From Streptomyces sp. NBC_00193 (GTDB lineage: Bacteria; Actinomycetota; Actinomycetes; Streptomycetales; Streptomycetaceae), in contig NZ_JAPEMM010000002.1 in the NCBI RefSeq assembly GCF_026342735.1, forward strand, positions 992,001 through 1,056,000: 64,000 nt of DNA. The letters run 5' to 3'. The notes under the pieces were generated by a model, which worked only from the letters and a program-made list of their open reading frames with translations, was not told the DNA's origin and did not search any database. This document shows positions 7,464 through 16,695 of this stretch, piece by piece; within the stretch, counting starts at the first letter, position 1; each line of letters opens with the position of its first letter. Position numbers and translations under genes: made by a program.

Positions 7464-8162
7464 TCAACAATCATTGTTTTTAGAAGGCTCGATCACGACG
7501 CAACACTCCCCCGGCCGGGCGTCCATACGAGCGCGGACCGGACCGTCCGCACCGAGCAGCCCCTCCAGCAGAGCGAGGTTCATGCCGCACACGAGCGGCG
7601 GGAAGCGTTCGGCGACGGCGCGAAAGGGGCAGTTGCGCATCCGGACGACGGGCGCGGCCGCCCCCTCGGAGCCTTCCGGATCCGCGGGACCGCCGACACC
7701 TTCCAGGTGCGGTTCGTAGCCGCGGGCGGCCAGCACCTCCAGGGCCTCTTCAAGGCTGCCGCACGGCCCCGCCGGGCCGCGCAGGGCCTCGCCGCGCCGG
7801 CGTGCGGCCGCGCAGAGCCCGGCATCCAGCCCGGCCTCCTCGGCGGCCTCGGCCAGCAGCTCGGCGGCGGTGCGGTAGTCGCGGGCGGGCAGCGACACCG
7901 ACCGCTCGGCCCGGGCCCGCGTGTACACCTTGGCGGGACGACCCGCCCCGGGCCCCGAACGCCCCGTCAGCCGACGGCTACCGCTCTCCAGCAGCCCGGC
8001 CCCCGTCAGCTTGTCCAGATGGTGCGCAGCGAGCGTGCGCGCCACCCCGACCGCCTCGGCAGCCTCGTTGCGTCCGACTTCACGGCCCTGCGCCGCCACG
8101 TACTCGTACAGACGGCGCCGCACCGGATCCTGCAGAACCGCGATCGCATCGATGTCGTTCAC
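7464..8162 (-). CDS. Winged-helix regulator with C-terminal cysteine cluster (SufR/ArsR-like)
   Basis: The 232-residue protein begins with a winged helix-turn-helix: DPVRRRLYEYVAAQGREVGRNEAAEAVGVARTLAAHHLDKL at about 12-52. The C-terminal half holds RNCPFRAVAERFPPLVCGMN and, after 25 more residues, ECCVVI: the spaced cysteines typical of SufR-type regulators that carry an iron-sulfur cluster. It could therefore sense iron-sulfur or redox state; no suf genes are nearby. It precedes the DUF3291 gene in the same direction. The assignment is by domain pattern only. Confidence 0.72.
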   Translation of the reverse strand: MNDIDAIAVLQDPVRRRLYEYVAAQGREVGRNEAAEAVGVARTLAAHHLDKLTGAGLLESGSRRLTGRSGPGAGRPAKVYTRARAERSVSLPARDYRTAAELLAEAAEEAGLDAGLCAAARRRGEALRGPAGPCGSLEEALEVLAARGYEPHLEGVGGPADPEGSEGAAAPVVRMRNCPFRAVAERFPPLVCGMNLALLEGLLGADGPVRARMDARPGECCVVIEPSKNNDC

Positions 8163-8371
8163 CCGGCCAGTCTACGAACAACGCAGGTTGGAGATAGAAG
8201 CGCGCGACCGATCCGGCCGAGAGCATCACCCAGCAACGCATCTGTGGCCCACCTGGTCAATCAGACAAGCATTTGCCAGTTGATTTACGAATCCACCCTC
8301 GCGGATGCAAGATACGAAATGCAGGTTGCAGAAGCATGCGTGACGGTCGTCGACGTCCGAAGGAGCTGGGG
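8163..8371. other. AT-richer divergent intergenic region
   Basis: These 209 bases separate the HTH regulator from the truncated pdxH-like gene and probably hold both promoters. The segment 8250-8340 is unusually AT-rich for this genome (GTTGATTTACGAATC, GATACGAAATGCAGG). TTGCCAG near 8273 could be a -35 element. No clear palindrome was found. Confidence 0.4.
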
Positions 8372-9007
8372 ATGACAGCGGGCTCGAGGCACGTGAGTGG
8401 TACGCGGCAGTGGCTGCGCGACCTTGAGGTGTTCGCCGGGCCACTGCCGGAGTTCGACCCTGCGTCGGCGCCGGCCGACCCGGTGCGGCTCTTCCTCTCC
8501 TGGCTCGTCGAGGCCGTGGCGGACGGCGTGCGCGATCCGCACGCGATGACCCTGTCCACGGTCGATTCGGCCGGGGATCCGGATGCCCGGGTGCTGATCC
8601 TCAAGGGGGTGGACGCCTCGGGCCGGCAGTTCGCGGGGCACGCCTTCAGCCCCAAGGGCGGGCAGCTCGCCTGCCATCCTCGGGCGGCGCTCACCTTCTA
8701 CTGGCCCGAGCACGGCCGCCAGGTCAGGATCCGCGGCATCGTGACGCCCGGCTCGGCCGAGGAGAACGCCGCCGACTTCCTCGGACGCTCGGTCACGGCC
8801 CGCGCGGGCGCCCTGCCGGCCCGCCAGAGCCAGTACCTGATGGACGTCGCGGAGCGCGACCAGGCCCTGGCGAAGTCCCGGCTGGGAACGGTTCCGGCTC
8901 TGGTCGTAGCACCGACACCCCCGTTCCCGCGCACGCCCGAGCCACCGGCGAGCCGCGGAGCACCACTCCCCCTGTTCCGGCTCACGAGGCGAGGCAAGGA
9001 CCCATGA
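8372..9007 (+). pseudogene. Pyridox(am)ine 5'-phosphate oxidase-like gene with lost C-terminal domain
   Basis: ATG 8372 follows AAGGAGCTGGGG. Residues 1 to about 165 match the FMN-binding split-barrel of actinomycete PLP-synthase relatives: HAMTLSTVDSAGDPDARVLILKGVD, FYWPEHGRQVRIRG and ARQSQYLMDVAERDQALAKSR. Intact relatives end with a C-terminal dimerisation domain rich in W-x-L-Y-x(n)-V-E-F-W-Q and R-L-x-Y-x-R. Here residues 170-211 are instead a Pro/Thr/Arg run (VAPTPPFPRTPEPPAS) unlike the family. The gene appears cut by a deletion reaching to the edge of the next gene, and the product is probably inactive. Confidence 0.6.
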
Positions 9008-9466
9008 CCACACGCACGCAGGACGGCAGCGCCTGCGACGTCGACTACGGCGCCATCGGCTCCGGCTACTCCACCTACCGCAGGCCCGACACCCGCATCG
9101 CCCAGTTCATCGCCGAGGCCCTGGGCGGCGCCCGCAACGTCCTCAACGTCGGCGCGGGCACCGGTTCCTACGAGAGCGCCGCCCGCGCCGTCGACGCCGC
9201 GGCCGAGGCCCTGCCCTTCGCCGACGGCGCGTTCGACGCGGCCATGACCCTCTTCAGCGTCCACCAGTGGAGCGACGTCGCGGCCGGTCTGCGCGAGATG
9301 CGGCGGGTCACCCACGGCCCGGTCGTCGTCCCGACCTGCGACCCCGAGCTCGTACGCGACTTCTGGCTGTACGCGTACGCACCCGAGGTCCTCGACACCG
9401 AGGCCCGCCGTTACCCGCCCGCCCACGTACGAAGGCTCGCTCGTCATCGTGCGCGCGACTCCGTAG
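9004..9466 (+). pseudogene. SAM-dependent methyltransferase with two internal deletions
   Basis: ATG 9004 overlaps the preceding stop. The N-terminal SAM motif VLNVGAGTGSYE (about residues 40-51) is followed directly by SAARAVDAAAEALPFADG; intact relatives have about 25 more residues between them. After TEARRYPP the frame changes, and the family C-terminus TYEGSLVIVRATP plus stop (TAG 9464-9466) is found in a shifted frame, so roughly 80 residues are missing. Because of the shift, the original frame runs open into DUF2252 and could be mis-called as one 680-residue fusion; the DUF2252 gene has its own ribosome site. Confidence 0.7.
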
Positions 9467-9705
9467 AGGGACTGCCCTACTTCCAGCAGGCCCATTTTAG
9501 GCCGGCAGGCCGGCAGGACACGGCTCGCTGGTCCGGACGTGTCCCGACAGCTCGGGGGAACGACCGACGGCGGCGCCCACCGCTCCTGCGGCCTTCGCGG
9601 GTGTGCCTGCCTCGGGTGCCCGCCGTCCCCGGAGCCGCCGAGCCGGTGGACGTGCGCCGGGGCAGCGGTGCGCCCAGGCTTGGGTGGGGGACAAGGAGAT
9701 GGGGC
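9467..9705. other. Gap upstream of DUF2252
   Basis: No gene is seen. GGCCGGCA is repeated in tandem at about 9502-9518. The segment should hold the DUF2252 promoter; its ribosome site is AAGGAGATGGGG ending just before 9706. Confidence 0.4.
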
Positions 9706-11046
9706 ATGACCAGTCCGACCGAGAAGGCCCGACGTGGCCGGGCCGCCCGCAAGCAGGTGACCCGGACCTCGCACGGGAGGTGGACCGCGGCGGCGGAGCG
9801 GCCCGACCCGCTCGATGTGCTGGAGCGGCAGGCTGCCGACCGGCTCGTCGAGCTGCTGCCGATCCGCTACGGACGGATGGCCGCCTCCCCGTTCGCGTTC
9901 CTGCGGGGCGCCGCCGCGGTGATGGCCGCCGACCTGGCGGACCAGCCCGACACCGGCCTGATCGTCCAGCTCTGCGGCGACGCCCACTTGCTGAACTTCG
10001 GCCTCTTCGCCTCACCCGACCGGGCGTTGCTCTTCGACCTCAACGACTTCGACGAAACCCTGCCCGGCCCCTTCGAATGGGACGTCAAACGGCTCGCCGC
10101 CAGTGTGGCCGTGGCCGCCCGGGAAGGCGGGCACGGCGACGACCGGGCGTGGCAATCGGCCCAAGCCGCCGCTCGGGCCTACCGGTCGTCCATGCGACGG
10201 CTCGCCGGACTCGGTGAACTCGCCGTCTGGTACCAGCGGTTCGACACGGCCGAGGTCCTCCCGATGATCCGCGGGACCAAGCTGCGGAGCCGGGTCGAAG
10301 CGAATCTGGCGCGTGCCCGACGGCGTACCAGCCTGCACGCACTCGCCAAACTCACCGAGACCCGGGAAGGCCGTCGGCGCATCGTCCACGACCCGCCCCT
10401 GCTCGAGCCCCTCACCGCACCCGACAGCCAGGCCGTCGGCGAGATCTTCAGCGAATACAGGGACACCCTCCCGGAGGAACGGCGCCTCCTGCTCGACCGC
10501 TACCGGTTCGTCGACGCGGCACGGAAGGCGGTCGGCATCGGGAGCGTCGGCACCCGCTGCTTCATCGTCCTGCTGACAGGCCGCGACGAGGAGGACCCGC
10601 TCTTCCTCCAGATCAAGGAGGCCGGGCGCTCGGTACTGGAGGATCATCTCCCCGCCGACGGCCACGGCCACCACGGTCACCGCGTGGTCGCGGGACAGAA
10701 GCTCCTCCAGGCAGGCGGAGACATCTTCCTCGGCTGGACGACCGGACCGGCCGGGCGCGACTTCTACGTCCGGCAGCTACGCGACATGAAGGGATCTGCC
10801 GTCGTCGAGACCATGACCCCGGACCTTCTCCGCCAGTACGCGGAACTGTGCGGCACCACATTGGCCCGAGCCCACGCCCGCTCCGGCGACCGCATCGCCA
10901 TCGCCGGGTACCTCGGCAACTCCGACGTCTTCGACCGCGCCATCGCCGACTTCGCACTCCACTATGCGGAGCAGACCGTCCAGGACCACGCCCTGCTCAC
11001 CGCAGCCATCTCCGACGGCTCCATCACCGCCACCCACGGCATCTGA
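9706..11046 (+). CDS. DUF2252 family protein
   Basis: ATG 9706 lies six bases after AAGGAG and gives 446 residues, the usual family size. Conserved DUF2252 blocks are seen in order: RYGRMAASPFAFLRGAAAVM, LIVQLCGDAHLLNFGLFAS, FDLNDFDETLPGPFEWDVKR, the middle SVGTRCFIVLLTGRD with FLQIKEA, then FYVRQLRDMKGS and CGTTLARAHARSGD. The GDxHxxNFG and DFDE blocks recall the catalytic loops of aminoglycoside-phosphotransferase and kinase-like folds, so a phosphotransferase is possible. No function is proven. It stands alone, convergent with the flavin reductase gene 10 bp away. Confidence 0.8.
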   Translation: MTSPTEKARRGRAARKQVTRTSHGRWTAAAERPDPLDVLERQAADRLVELLPIRYGRMAASPFAFLRGAAAVMAADLADQPDTGLIVQLCGDAHLLNFGLFASPDRALLFDLNDFDETLPGPFEWDVKRLAASVAVAAREGGHGDDRAWQSAQAAARAYRSSMRRLAGLGELAVWYQRFDTAEVLPMIRGTKLRSRVEANLARARRRTSLHALAKLTETREGRRRIVHDPPLLEPLTAPDSQAVGEIFSEYRDTLPEERRLLLDRYRFVDAARKAVGIGSVGTRCFIVLLTGRDEEDPLFLQIKEAGRSVLEDHLPADGHGHHGHRVVAGQKLLQAGGDIFLGWTTGPAGRDFYVRQLRDMKGSAVVETMTPDLLRQYAELCGTTLARAHARSGDRIAIAGYLGNSDVFDRAIADFALHYAEQTVQDHALLTAAISDGSITATHGI

Positions 11047-11056
11047 GCGGCGGTGG

Positions 11057-12487
11057 CTACCCCCTGTGGGCTTCCAGCAGCCGCAGCCAGATCTCGCTGA
11101 TCGTCGGGAACGCCGGGACCGCGTGCCACAGGCGCTCGATGGGGACCTCGCCCGCGACCGCGATGGTCGCCGCGTGCAGGAGCTCGGCCGCGCCCGGGCC
11201 GACGAAGGTGACGCCGAGCAGGATTTCGCGGTCCAGGTCCACCACCATGCGGGCCCGGCCGCGGTAGCCGTCGGCGTACAGGCCCGCTCCGGAGACCTTG
11301 CCGAGGTCGTGGTCCACGGCCCGGACCCGGTGGCCGGCGCGCTCCGCCTCCGCGAGGGTCAGGCCCACCGACGCGGCCTCCGGGTCGGTGAAGACGGCCT
11401 GCGGGAGGGCATCCGTATCGGCGGTCGCGGCGTGCGCGCCCCAACGGCCGTTGTCCAGCGGTGTGTTGCCCGCCGCCCGGGCGGCGATGACGGAGCCCGC
11501 GATGCGGGCCTGGTACTTCCCCTGGTGGGTGAGCAGCGCCCGGTGGTTGACGTCGCCGACCGCGTACAGCCAGTCGATCCCCGGAACCCGGCAGCTGTCG
11601 TCCACCGCGATCCACCCGCCCGGCGTGAGCCCGACCGTGTCCAGCCCGATGTCCTCGGTGCGCGGGGTACGCCCCGTCGCCATCAGCAGTTCGTCGCCCT
11701 CCAGCGTCTCGCCGCCTTCGAGCACCACGGTGACGGGCCCGGTCGAGCCGTCCCGTAGGACGGACTCGACGGCCACACCCGTACGGACCACCGCGCCCGC
11801 CTCGCGCAGTGCGTCGGCGACCAGTTCCCCGGCGAAGGGCTCCATGCGCGGCAGCAGCCCGGAGCCCCGTACGAGCAGGGTCACCCGGGAGCCGAGTGCC
11901 TGCCAGGCCGTGGCCATCTCCACGGCCACCACCGACCCGCCGACGATCAGCAGCCGCCCCGGCGGCGCCTGCGCGGACGTGGCCTCGCGGCTGGTCCACG
12001 GCCGGGCGTCCGCCATGCCGGGCAGGTCCGGGATCACGGCCCGGGTGCCGGTCGCGACGACGACCGCGTGCCGGGCGGAGAGCACGTGGTGCTCCCCCTC
12101 CGGGCTGGTGACGGCGACCTTGCGGACCCCGTACAGCCGCCCGTGGCCCCGGTACACGTGGGCGCCGACCGACTCCAGCCAGTCGATCTGGCCGTCGTCC
12201 TTCCAGTTCCCCGTCCAGTAGTCCCGGTGCGCGAACACCGCTTCCGCGTCCAGTGGACCGGCCACGGCCCCCGCGAGACCGGGCACCCGGCGCGCGTCGG
12301 CCCGCGCCAGCACCGGGCGCAGCAGCGCCTTGCTGGGGATGCAGGCCCAGTACGAGCACTCGCCGCCCACCAGCTCGCTCTCGACCAGCGCCGTGCTCAG
12401 CCCGGCGGCGCGGGTCCGGTCCACGACGTTCTCGCCGGCCGGGCCCCCGCCGAGGACCACTACGTCGTACTCCACCGCTTCGCTCAT
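11057..12487 (-). CDS. FAD-dependent pyridine nucleotide-disulfide oxidoreductase
   Basis: From ATG 12487 the protein has 476 residues. An FAD-binding GGGPAG lies at 13-18 and a redox disulfide CSYWAC (Cys44, Cys49) in a lipoamide-dehydrogenase/mercuric-reductase-like setting (GGECSYWACIPSKALLRP). A second Rossmann motif, LLIVGGSVVAVEMATAW, and the FAD-proximal YAVGDVNHRALLTHQGKYQA follow. The C-terminal dimerisation domain has HAVPAFPTISEIWLRLL; the usual His-x4-Glu pair is altered to HAVPAFPTISE, with the His kept. It follows the thioredoxin gene by 61 bp and may recycle a disulfide partner; the physiological substrate is unknown. Confidence 0.85.
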   Translation of the reverse strand: MSEAVEYDVVVLGGGPAGENVVDRTRAAGLSTALVESELVGGECSYWACIPSKALLRPVLARADARRVPGLAGAVAGPLDAEAVFAHRDYWTGNWKDDGQIDWLESVGAHVYRGHGRLYGVRKVAVTSPEGEHHVLSARHAVVVATGTRAVIPDLPGMADARPWTSREATSAQAPPGRLLIVGGSVVAVEMATAWQALGSRVTLLVRGSGLLPRMEPFAGELVADALREAGAVVRTGVAVESVLRDGSTGPVTVVLEGGETLEGDELLMATGRTPRTEDIGLDTVGLTPGGWIAVDDSCRVPGIDWLYAVGDVNHRALLTHQGKYQARIAGSVIAARAAGNTPLDNGRWGAHAATADTDALPQAVFTDPEAASVGLTLAEAERAGHRVRAVDHDLGKVSGAGLYADGYRGRARMVVDLDREILLGVTFVGPGAAELLHAATIAVAGEVPIERLWHAVPAFPTISEIWLRLLEAHRG

Positions 12488-12548
12488 CGGGCCAGTCTCA
12501 CCGCAGGGCGGGGGCCCGTCACGTAATCGCGCGCCCGGCGTGCCGGGA

Positions 12549-12956
12549 TCAGGCGTCCGGCGTGCCGGGCTCCTCGGCCGCGGCACCGGCGGCGCCGCCC
12601 TGCTCGGCGGCGATCTTCGTGCGCACCTCGTCCATGTCGAGCGCCCGGGCCTGGGCGATGAGGTCCGTCAGCGCCGCCTCGGGCAGCGCGCCGGGCTGCG
12701 AGAAGATCGCGACCTGATCCCGGACGATCATGAGGGTCGGGATCGAGCTGATCTGGAAGGCGGCGGCGAGCTCCTGCTGCGCCTCGGTGTCCACCTTGGC
12801 GAAGAGCAGGTCGGGATTGGCCTCGGCAGCCTTCTCGTAGACCGGGGCGAACTGCAGGCAGGGACGGCACCAGCCCGCCCAGAAGTCGATCAGGACGAAC
12901 GAGTTCTCGCTCACCGTCCGGTCGAAGTTCTCCTTGGTGAGTTCGACAGTAGCCAC
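12549..12956 (-). CDS. Thioredoxin
   Basis: The start chosen is GTG 12956, preceded by GGAGG with an 11-nt gap; a longer frame to 13022 lacks a ribosome site. The 135-residue protein has the thioredoxin fold FVLIDFWAGWCRPC with active-site Cys30 and Cys33 (WCRPC in place of the classical WCGPC) and the cis-proline loop SSIPTLMIVRD. It has an acidic C-terminal extension of about 25 residues (AAEQGGAAGAAAEEPG). It reduces cytoplasmic protein disulfides and is likely co-transcribed with the flavin reductase downstream. Confidence 0.88.
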   Translation of the reverse strand: MATVELTKENFDRTVSENSFVLIDFWAGWCRPCLQFAPVYEKAAEANPDLLFAKVDTEAQQELAAAFQISSIPTLMIVRDQVAIFSQPGALPEAALTDLIAQARALDMDEVRTKIAAEQGGAAGAAAEEPGTPDA

Positions 12957-13063
12957 GGTTTTCCAGACCTCCAGAGTGCTGTGCTGCTTGTTTTCCCTGA
13001 ACGAACGACCGGCTCGAAGCATTCCTGACCGCGGAGGATGCCCGCAATGCCCACAATGGGCCC

Positions 13064-13681
13064 ATGACCCCCACCGGCCCCACGGGGCCCGTCTCCCCCG
13101 GCGACGCCACCGCTGCCGCCGCCCCCCACACCGTGGAGTTCCTCCGCCGGCTCTACCCCGGCGACGAGCCGGAGCGTGCGGCCTGGGGCGTCCGGATCGA
13201 CGGTACGGACCTGCGCGCCCTCGTCGCCGAGGCCACCCGGGCCGGCTGGTCCCAGGAGTGGGACACCTCCGAGGAGCCCCCCGACGAGCGGGAGGAGCGG
13301 GAGGAGCGCCTCATGAGCCAGCACGCCCCCCTGGTCATGGAAGACGACGCACACGCGCGCCGCCACTTCCTCGGCGACCCCGACCCGGAGCGGCGCGAGC
13401 CGGAGACCGGGGCCATGGCCCTGCTGGGCTGCATCTGCGGAACGGACGCATGCTGGCCCATGATGGCCACCGTCACCGTGACGGCCGGCACGGTCACCTG
13501 GTCCGGCTTCCACCAGCCCTACCGCCCCGAGTGGGGAATCCTCGCCATGGGGCCGTACGCGTTCCCGCGCACGGCCTACGAACAGGCCCTGGCGGCTCCG
13601 CTCCGGCTCCCCGGGCGCGGGTTCCTCCACCTGTCCGACCACTACGGCTTCGACGACTGCGACTCCGGGGAGACCCCCTAG
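13064..13681 (+). CDS. Hypothetical protein with Cys-rich turn
   Basis: ATG 13064 opens a 205-residue frame divergent from thioredoxin. It begins with a low-complexity Pro/Thr/Gly segment (1-20), then a mixed globular region with WGVRIDGTDLRALVAEATR and an acidic helix (EEPPDEREEREERL). LLGCICGTDACWPMMATVTV at about 120-140 carries three close cysteines. Aromatic-rich strands (VTWSGFHQPYRPEW) follow. The composition and codon pattern support a real gene, but no family is recognised and no catalytic motif is evident. Its stop overlaps the convergent dehydrogenase stop by 4 bp. Confidence 0.65.
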   Translation: MTPTGPTGPVSPGDATAAAAPHTVEFLRRLYPGDEPERAAWGVRIDGTDLRALVAEATRAGWSQEWDTSEEPPDEREEREERLMSQHAPLVMEDDAHARRHFLGDPDPERREPETGAMALLGCICGTDACWPMMATVTVTAGTVTWSGFHQPYRPEWGILAMGPYAFPRTAYEQALAAPLRLPGRGFLHLSDHYGFDDCDSGETP

Positions 13682-15117
13682 AAGGGATGCCCGCCCGGGG
13701 TGGCGCGGAGCGTGGTCCAGCGCAGCTCGGTGAAGGCGTCGAGGTTCGCCTCGCCGCCGAAGCGGGCGCCGGTGCCCGACGCGCCGACACCACCGAAGGG
13801 GGCCACCGCCTCGTCGTTCACCGTCTGGTCGTTGACGTGCGCGATCCCGACCGGGATCCGCCCCGCCAGGTCCAGCCCGCGCGCCGCGTCGCCGGTCACG
13901 ATCCCGAGGGAGAGCCCGTAGGGGCCGGCGGAGGCCAGCTCCACGGCCTCGTCCTCCGTCGCGAAGGACCGTACGGGCGCCACCGGACCGAAGACCTCCT
14001 CCGCGTAGGCGGGGCTGTCGTCGCCGGCCCCCGCCAGCACCGTCGGCCGGTAGAAGAGCTCCTGGTGGGAGCCGCCCGTGACGAGTTTGGCGCCCTGCGC
14101 GGTGCTGGCCTCCACCAGGCCGTGGACCCGCTCCAGCTGGGACCGGTCGATGAGCGGCCCCAGGTGCACCCGCTCGCGGTACGGGTCCCCGACCGCGAGC
14201 TCCTCCGCGCGCGCGGCGAGCCGCTCCACGTACTCGTCGTAGAGCGAGGCGTGCACGAGGTGCCGCCCGGCCGTCATGCAGATCTGGCCCTGGTGGAAGA
14301 AGGAGCCCCAGGAGGCCTGCGCGACGGCCGCCGCCACGTCGGCGTCGCGGAGCACGACGAGGGCCGAGTTCCCACCCAACTCCAGGTGCGCGCGCTTGAG
14401 GTGACGGCCCGCCAGCTCCCCGACGGCCCGGCCGCTCTCGGTGGACCCGGTGAACGACACGACCCTGACCAGCGGGTCGGAGACCACCGCCGCGCCCGTC
14501 TGCGCACCGCCGGGCAGCACGTGCAGCAGTCCGCCGGGCAGGCCGGCCGCCGCGAAGACGACGGCGAGTGCGAGCCCGCCGCTGACGGCGGTGCGGCGGT
14601 CCGGCTTGAGGAGCACCGCGTTGCCGAGGGCGAGCGCGGGCGCGACCGAGCGGATCGAGAGGATCAGCGGCGCGTTGAACGGCGCCACCACGCCCACCAC
14701 ACCGACGGGTTCGCGGCGGGTGAAGGACAGCCGCGGCGCCTCGCTCGGCAGCACCTGCCCGGCCGGACGCGAGGCGAGGGCCGCGGCCTCGTAGCACTCC
14801 TGCGCGGCAACGTGCAGCTCGAAGTCGGCCTTGCCGGGGATCGACCCGGACTCCCGGACCAGCCAGTCCCGCAGCTCGTCGGCGTGGGCGGTGAACAGGT
14901 CCCCGGCCCGGCGCAGCACGGCCGCCCGCTCCAGGTGGGTGGCCCGCGCCCAGTCCCGCTGGGCCGCGTGGGCGCGTACGGCGACCTCCGCCACATCGGC
15001 CGGGGCGGCCAGGTCGATGGTCGCGAGGGTCTGGCCGGTGGCAGGTTCGAGGACCGGGGCGGTACCTCCGGTGAGGGTGGGTCCGTCCTGCCAGAGCGTC
15101 GGATCGAGGAGCGGCAT
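13678..15117 (-). CDS. Benzaldehyde dehydrogenase-like NAD(P)+ aldehyde dehydrogenase
   Basis: From ATG 15117 the product has 479 residues, full length for the ALDH superfamily. It has the cofactor-binding PFNAPLILSIRSVAPALALGNAVLLKPD region, FTGSTESGRAVGE, the general-base Glu in LELGGNSALVVL (about 248) and the nucleophile Cys in QGQICMTAGR (about 279), and later EEVFGPVAPV. The opening MPLLDPTLWQ resembles benzaldehyde or vanillin dehydrogenases of actinomycetes, which oxidise aromatic aldehydes to acids. A beta-ketoadipyl-type thiolase lies upstream, so an aromatic-catabolic role is reasonable but not proven. Confidence 0.8.
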   Translation of the reverse strand: MPLLDPTLWQDGPTLTGGTAPVLEPATGQTLATIDLAAPADVAEVAVRAHAAQRDWARATHLERAAVLRRAGDLFTAHADELRDWLVRESGSIPGKADFELHVAAQECYEAAALASRPAGQVLPSEAPRLSFTRREPVGVVGVVAPFNAPLILSIRSVAPALALGNAVLLKPDRRTAVSGGLALAVVFAAAGLPGGLLHVLPGGAQTGAAVVSDPLVRVVSFTGSTESGRAVGELAGRHLKRAHLELGGNSALVVLRDADVAAAVAQASWGSFFHQGQICMTAGRHLVHASLYDEYVERLAARAEELAVGDPYRERVHLGPLIDRSQLERVHGLVEASTAQGAKLVTGGSHQELFYRPTVLAGAGDDSPAYAEEVFGPVAPVRSFATEDEAVELASAGPYGLSLGIVTGDAARGLDLAGRIPVGIAHVNDQTVNDEAVAPFGGVGASGTGARFGGEANLDAFTELRWTTLRATPGGHPF

Positions 15118-15279
15118 GGCGCGAGGCCTCCGGATGCGGTGTGCGTGGCGGGGGGGCGGCAGCACGCGCCATCGTGCCACCCCACCGCACCGGAGGCATC
15201 AATTCTCTTTACTTACCGATCAGTTGCCACCCGACTCTGTCCGGAAACGATCGCCGCCCGGAGTCGGGCCGGCGTCGGG

Positions 15280-16479
15280 TCAGCGCTCCAGAACGAGCGC
15301 GATCCCCTGCCCCACACCGATGCAGAGGGCCGCGATCCCGGTACCGGACCCGGCCGCCGCGAGCTGGTGCGCCACCGAACCGGCCAGCCGGGCGCCCGAG
15401 GCGCCGAGCGGGTGCCCGATCGCGATGGCCCCGCCGTGCGGGTTGACCACGGCCGGATCCAGCTCGGGCCAGGAAGCCAGACATCCCAACGCCTGCGCCG
15501 CGAAAGCCTCGTTGAGTTCGAAGGCGGCGAGATCGGCGAAACCGCGGCCCGCCTTGGCGAGCGCGCGCTCGACGGCGTCCACCGGCCCCAGACCGAAGAG
15601 CTGGGGCTCGATCCCGGTGACGGCCGACGCGCTGATCCGGGCCAACGGCTCCCGCCCGGTGGCGGCGAGGCCCTCCTCGTCCGTCAACAGCAGTGCGGCG
15701 GCCCCGTCGTTGAGCGGCGAGGCGTTGCCCGCCGTGACCGTGCCGGTGCCGTCGGTCCGGAAGGCGGGCTTCAGGCGGGCGAGCGCCTCCGGGGAGGAAC
15801 CCTCGCGGATGCACTCGTCGCGCACCAGGTCCACACCCGCGTACGGGACCACCTCGGCGTCGCACTGCCCTGCGGCCCAGGCGGCGGCCGCCTTGCGGTG
15901 GCTCTCCAGCGCGAAGGCGTCCTGCGCCTCGCGGGTGATGCCGTGCTTGTCGGCGACGAGCTCGGCGCCCTCACCGAGGGAACCGGTCCACTCCGCGGGC
16001 ATCCGGGGGTTGGTCATCCGCCAGCCGAGCGTGGTGGACCACATCTGCTGGTGCCCGGCCGGGAAGGCGCGCTCCGGCTTCTGCACCACCCAGGGGGCCC
16101 GGCTCATGGACTCGACGCCCCCGGCGATGGCGACGGAGGCATCGCCGAGCGCGATGGCGCGGGCCGCCTGGACGACGGCTTCGAGCCCGGAGCCGCAGAG
16201 GCGGTTGACGGTGACCCCGGGCACGGTCACGGGGAGCCCGGCGAGCAGCACCGCCATGCGGGCCACGTCCCGGTTGTCCTCGCCCGCGCCGTTGGCGTCG
16301 CCGAAGACCACGTCATCGATGCGGGCCGGGTCCAGTGCGGGCGTACGGTCCACGAGCGCGCGCACCACGTGAGCGGCCAGGTCGTCGGGGCGGACGCCGG
16401 CGAGGGCGCCGCCGAACTTCCCGATCGGTGTGCGGACGGCGTCGACGACATAGACGTCGCGGACGGTACGGATGCTCAT
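15280..16479 (-). CDS. Thiolase (acetyl-CoA acetyltransferase / 3-oxoadipyl-CoA thiolase type)
   Basis: From ATG 16479 the enzyme has 399 residues. It shows DAVRTPIGKFGGALAG at the N-terminus, the acyl-accepting Cys in VNRLCGSGLEAV (about 93), AGGVESMSRAPWV, NASPLNDGAAALLL, NEAFAAQA, the catalytic His in GGAIAIGHPLGASGAR and the second Cys in CIGVGQG. This is a complete thiolase. NRDVARMAVLLAGLP recalls PcaF-type enzymes that cleave 3-oxoadipyl-CoA, the last step of aromatic-ring degradation, and the aldehyde dehydrogenase next door fits. Other pathway genes are not in the window. Confidence 0.83.
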   Translation of the reverse strand: MSIRTVRDVYVVDAVRTPIGKFGGALAGVRPDDLAAHVVRALVDRTPALDPARIDDVVFGDANGAGEDNRDVARMAVLLAGLPVTVPGVTVNRLCGSGLEAVVQAARAIALGDASVAIAGGVESMSRAPWVVQKPERAFPAGHQQMWSTTLGWRMTNPRMPAEWTGSLGEGAELVADKHGITREAQDAFALESHRKAAAAWAAGQCDAEVVPYAGVDLVRDECIREGSSPEALARLKPAFRTDGTGTVTAGNASPLNDGAAALLLTDEEGLAATGREPLARISASAVTGIEPQLFGLGPVDAVERALAKAGRGFADLAAFELNEAFAAQALGCLASWPELDPAVVNPHGGAIAIGHPLGASGARLAGSVAHQLAAAGSGTGIAALCIGVGQGIALVLER

Positions 16480-16695
16480 GGAGTCCCTCCGGAGCGAACG
16501 GGAGGCGGCGCGGCACACCGACACCGCTGTCCGGCCCGGCGCACGCTCCGCCCGCGCCCGGGTGGGGCGCGCCCGAAGTCTCCGTCGCCCCGACCCCCCT
16601 GTCAACGCCCCCCGGCTCCCCGCGGGGCCCCGACCTGCGCGCGGACCCCGCGCCTCACGCGCCGGCAGGGCCGAAAGCGCCGCGGAGCCACCGGC

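Noticed and set aside
9004..11046. Methyltransferase-DUF2252 fusion protein of 680 residues
   Set aside because: The methyltransferase C-terminus lies in another frame and ends at 9466, and DUF2252 has its own ribosome site and ATG at 9706.
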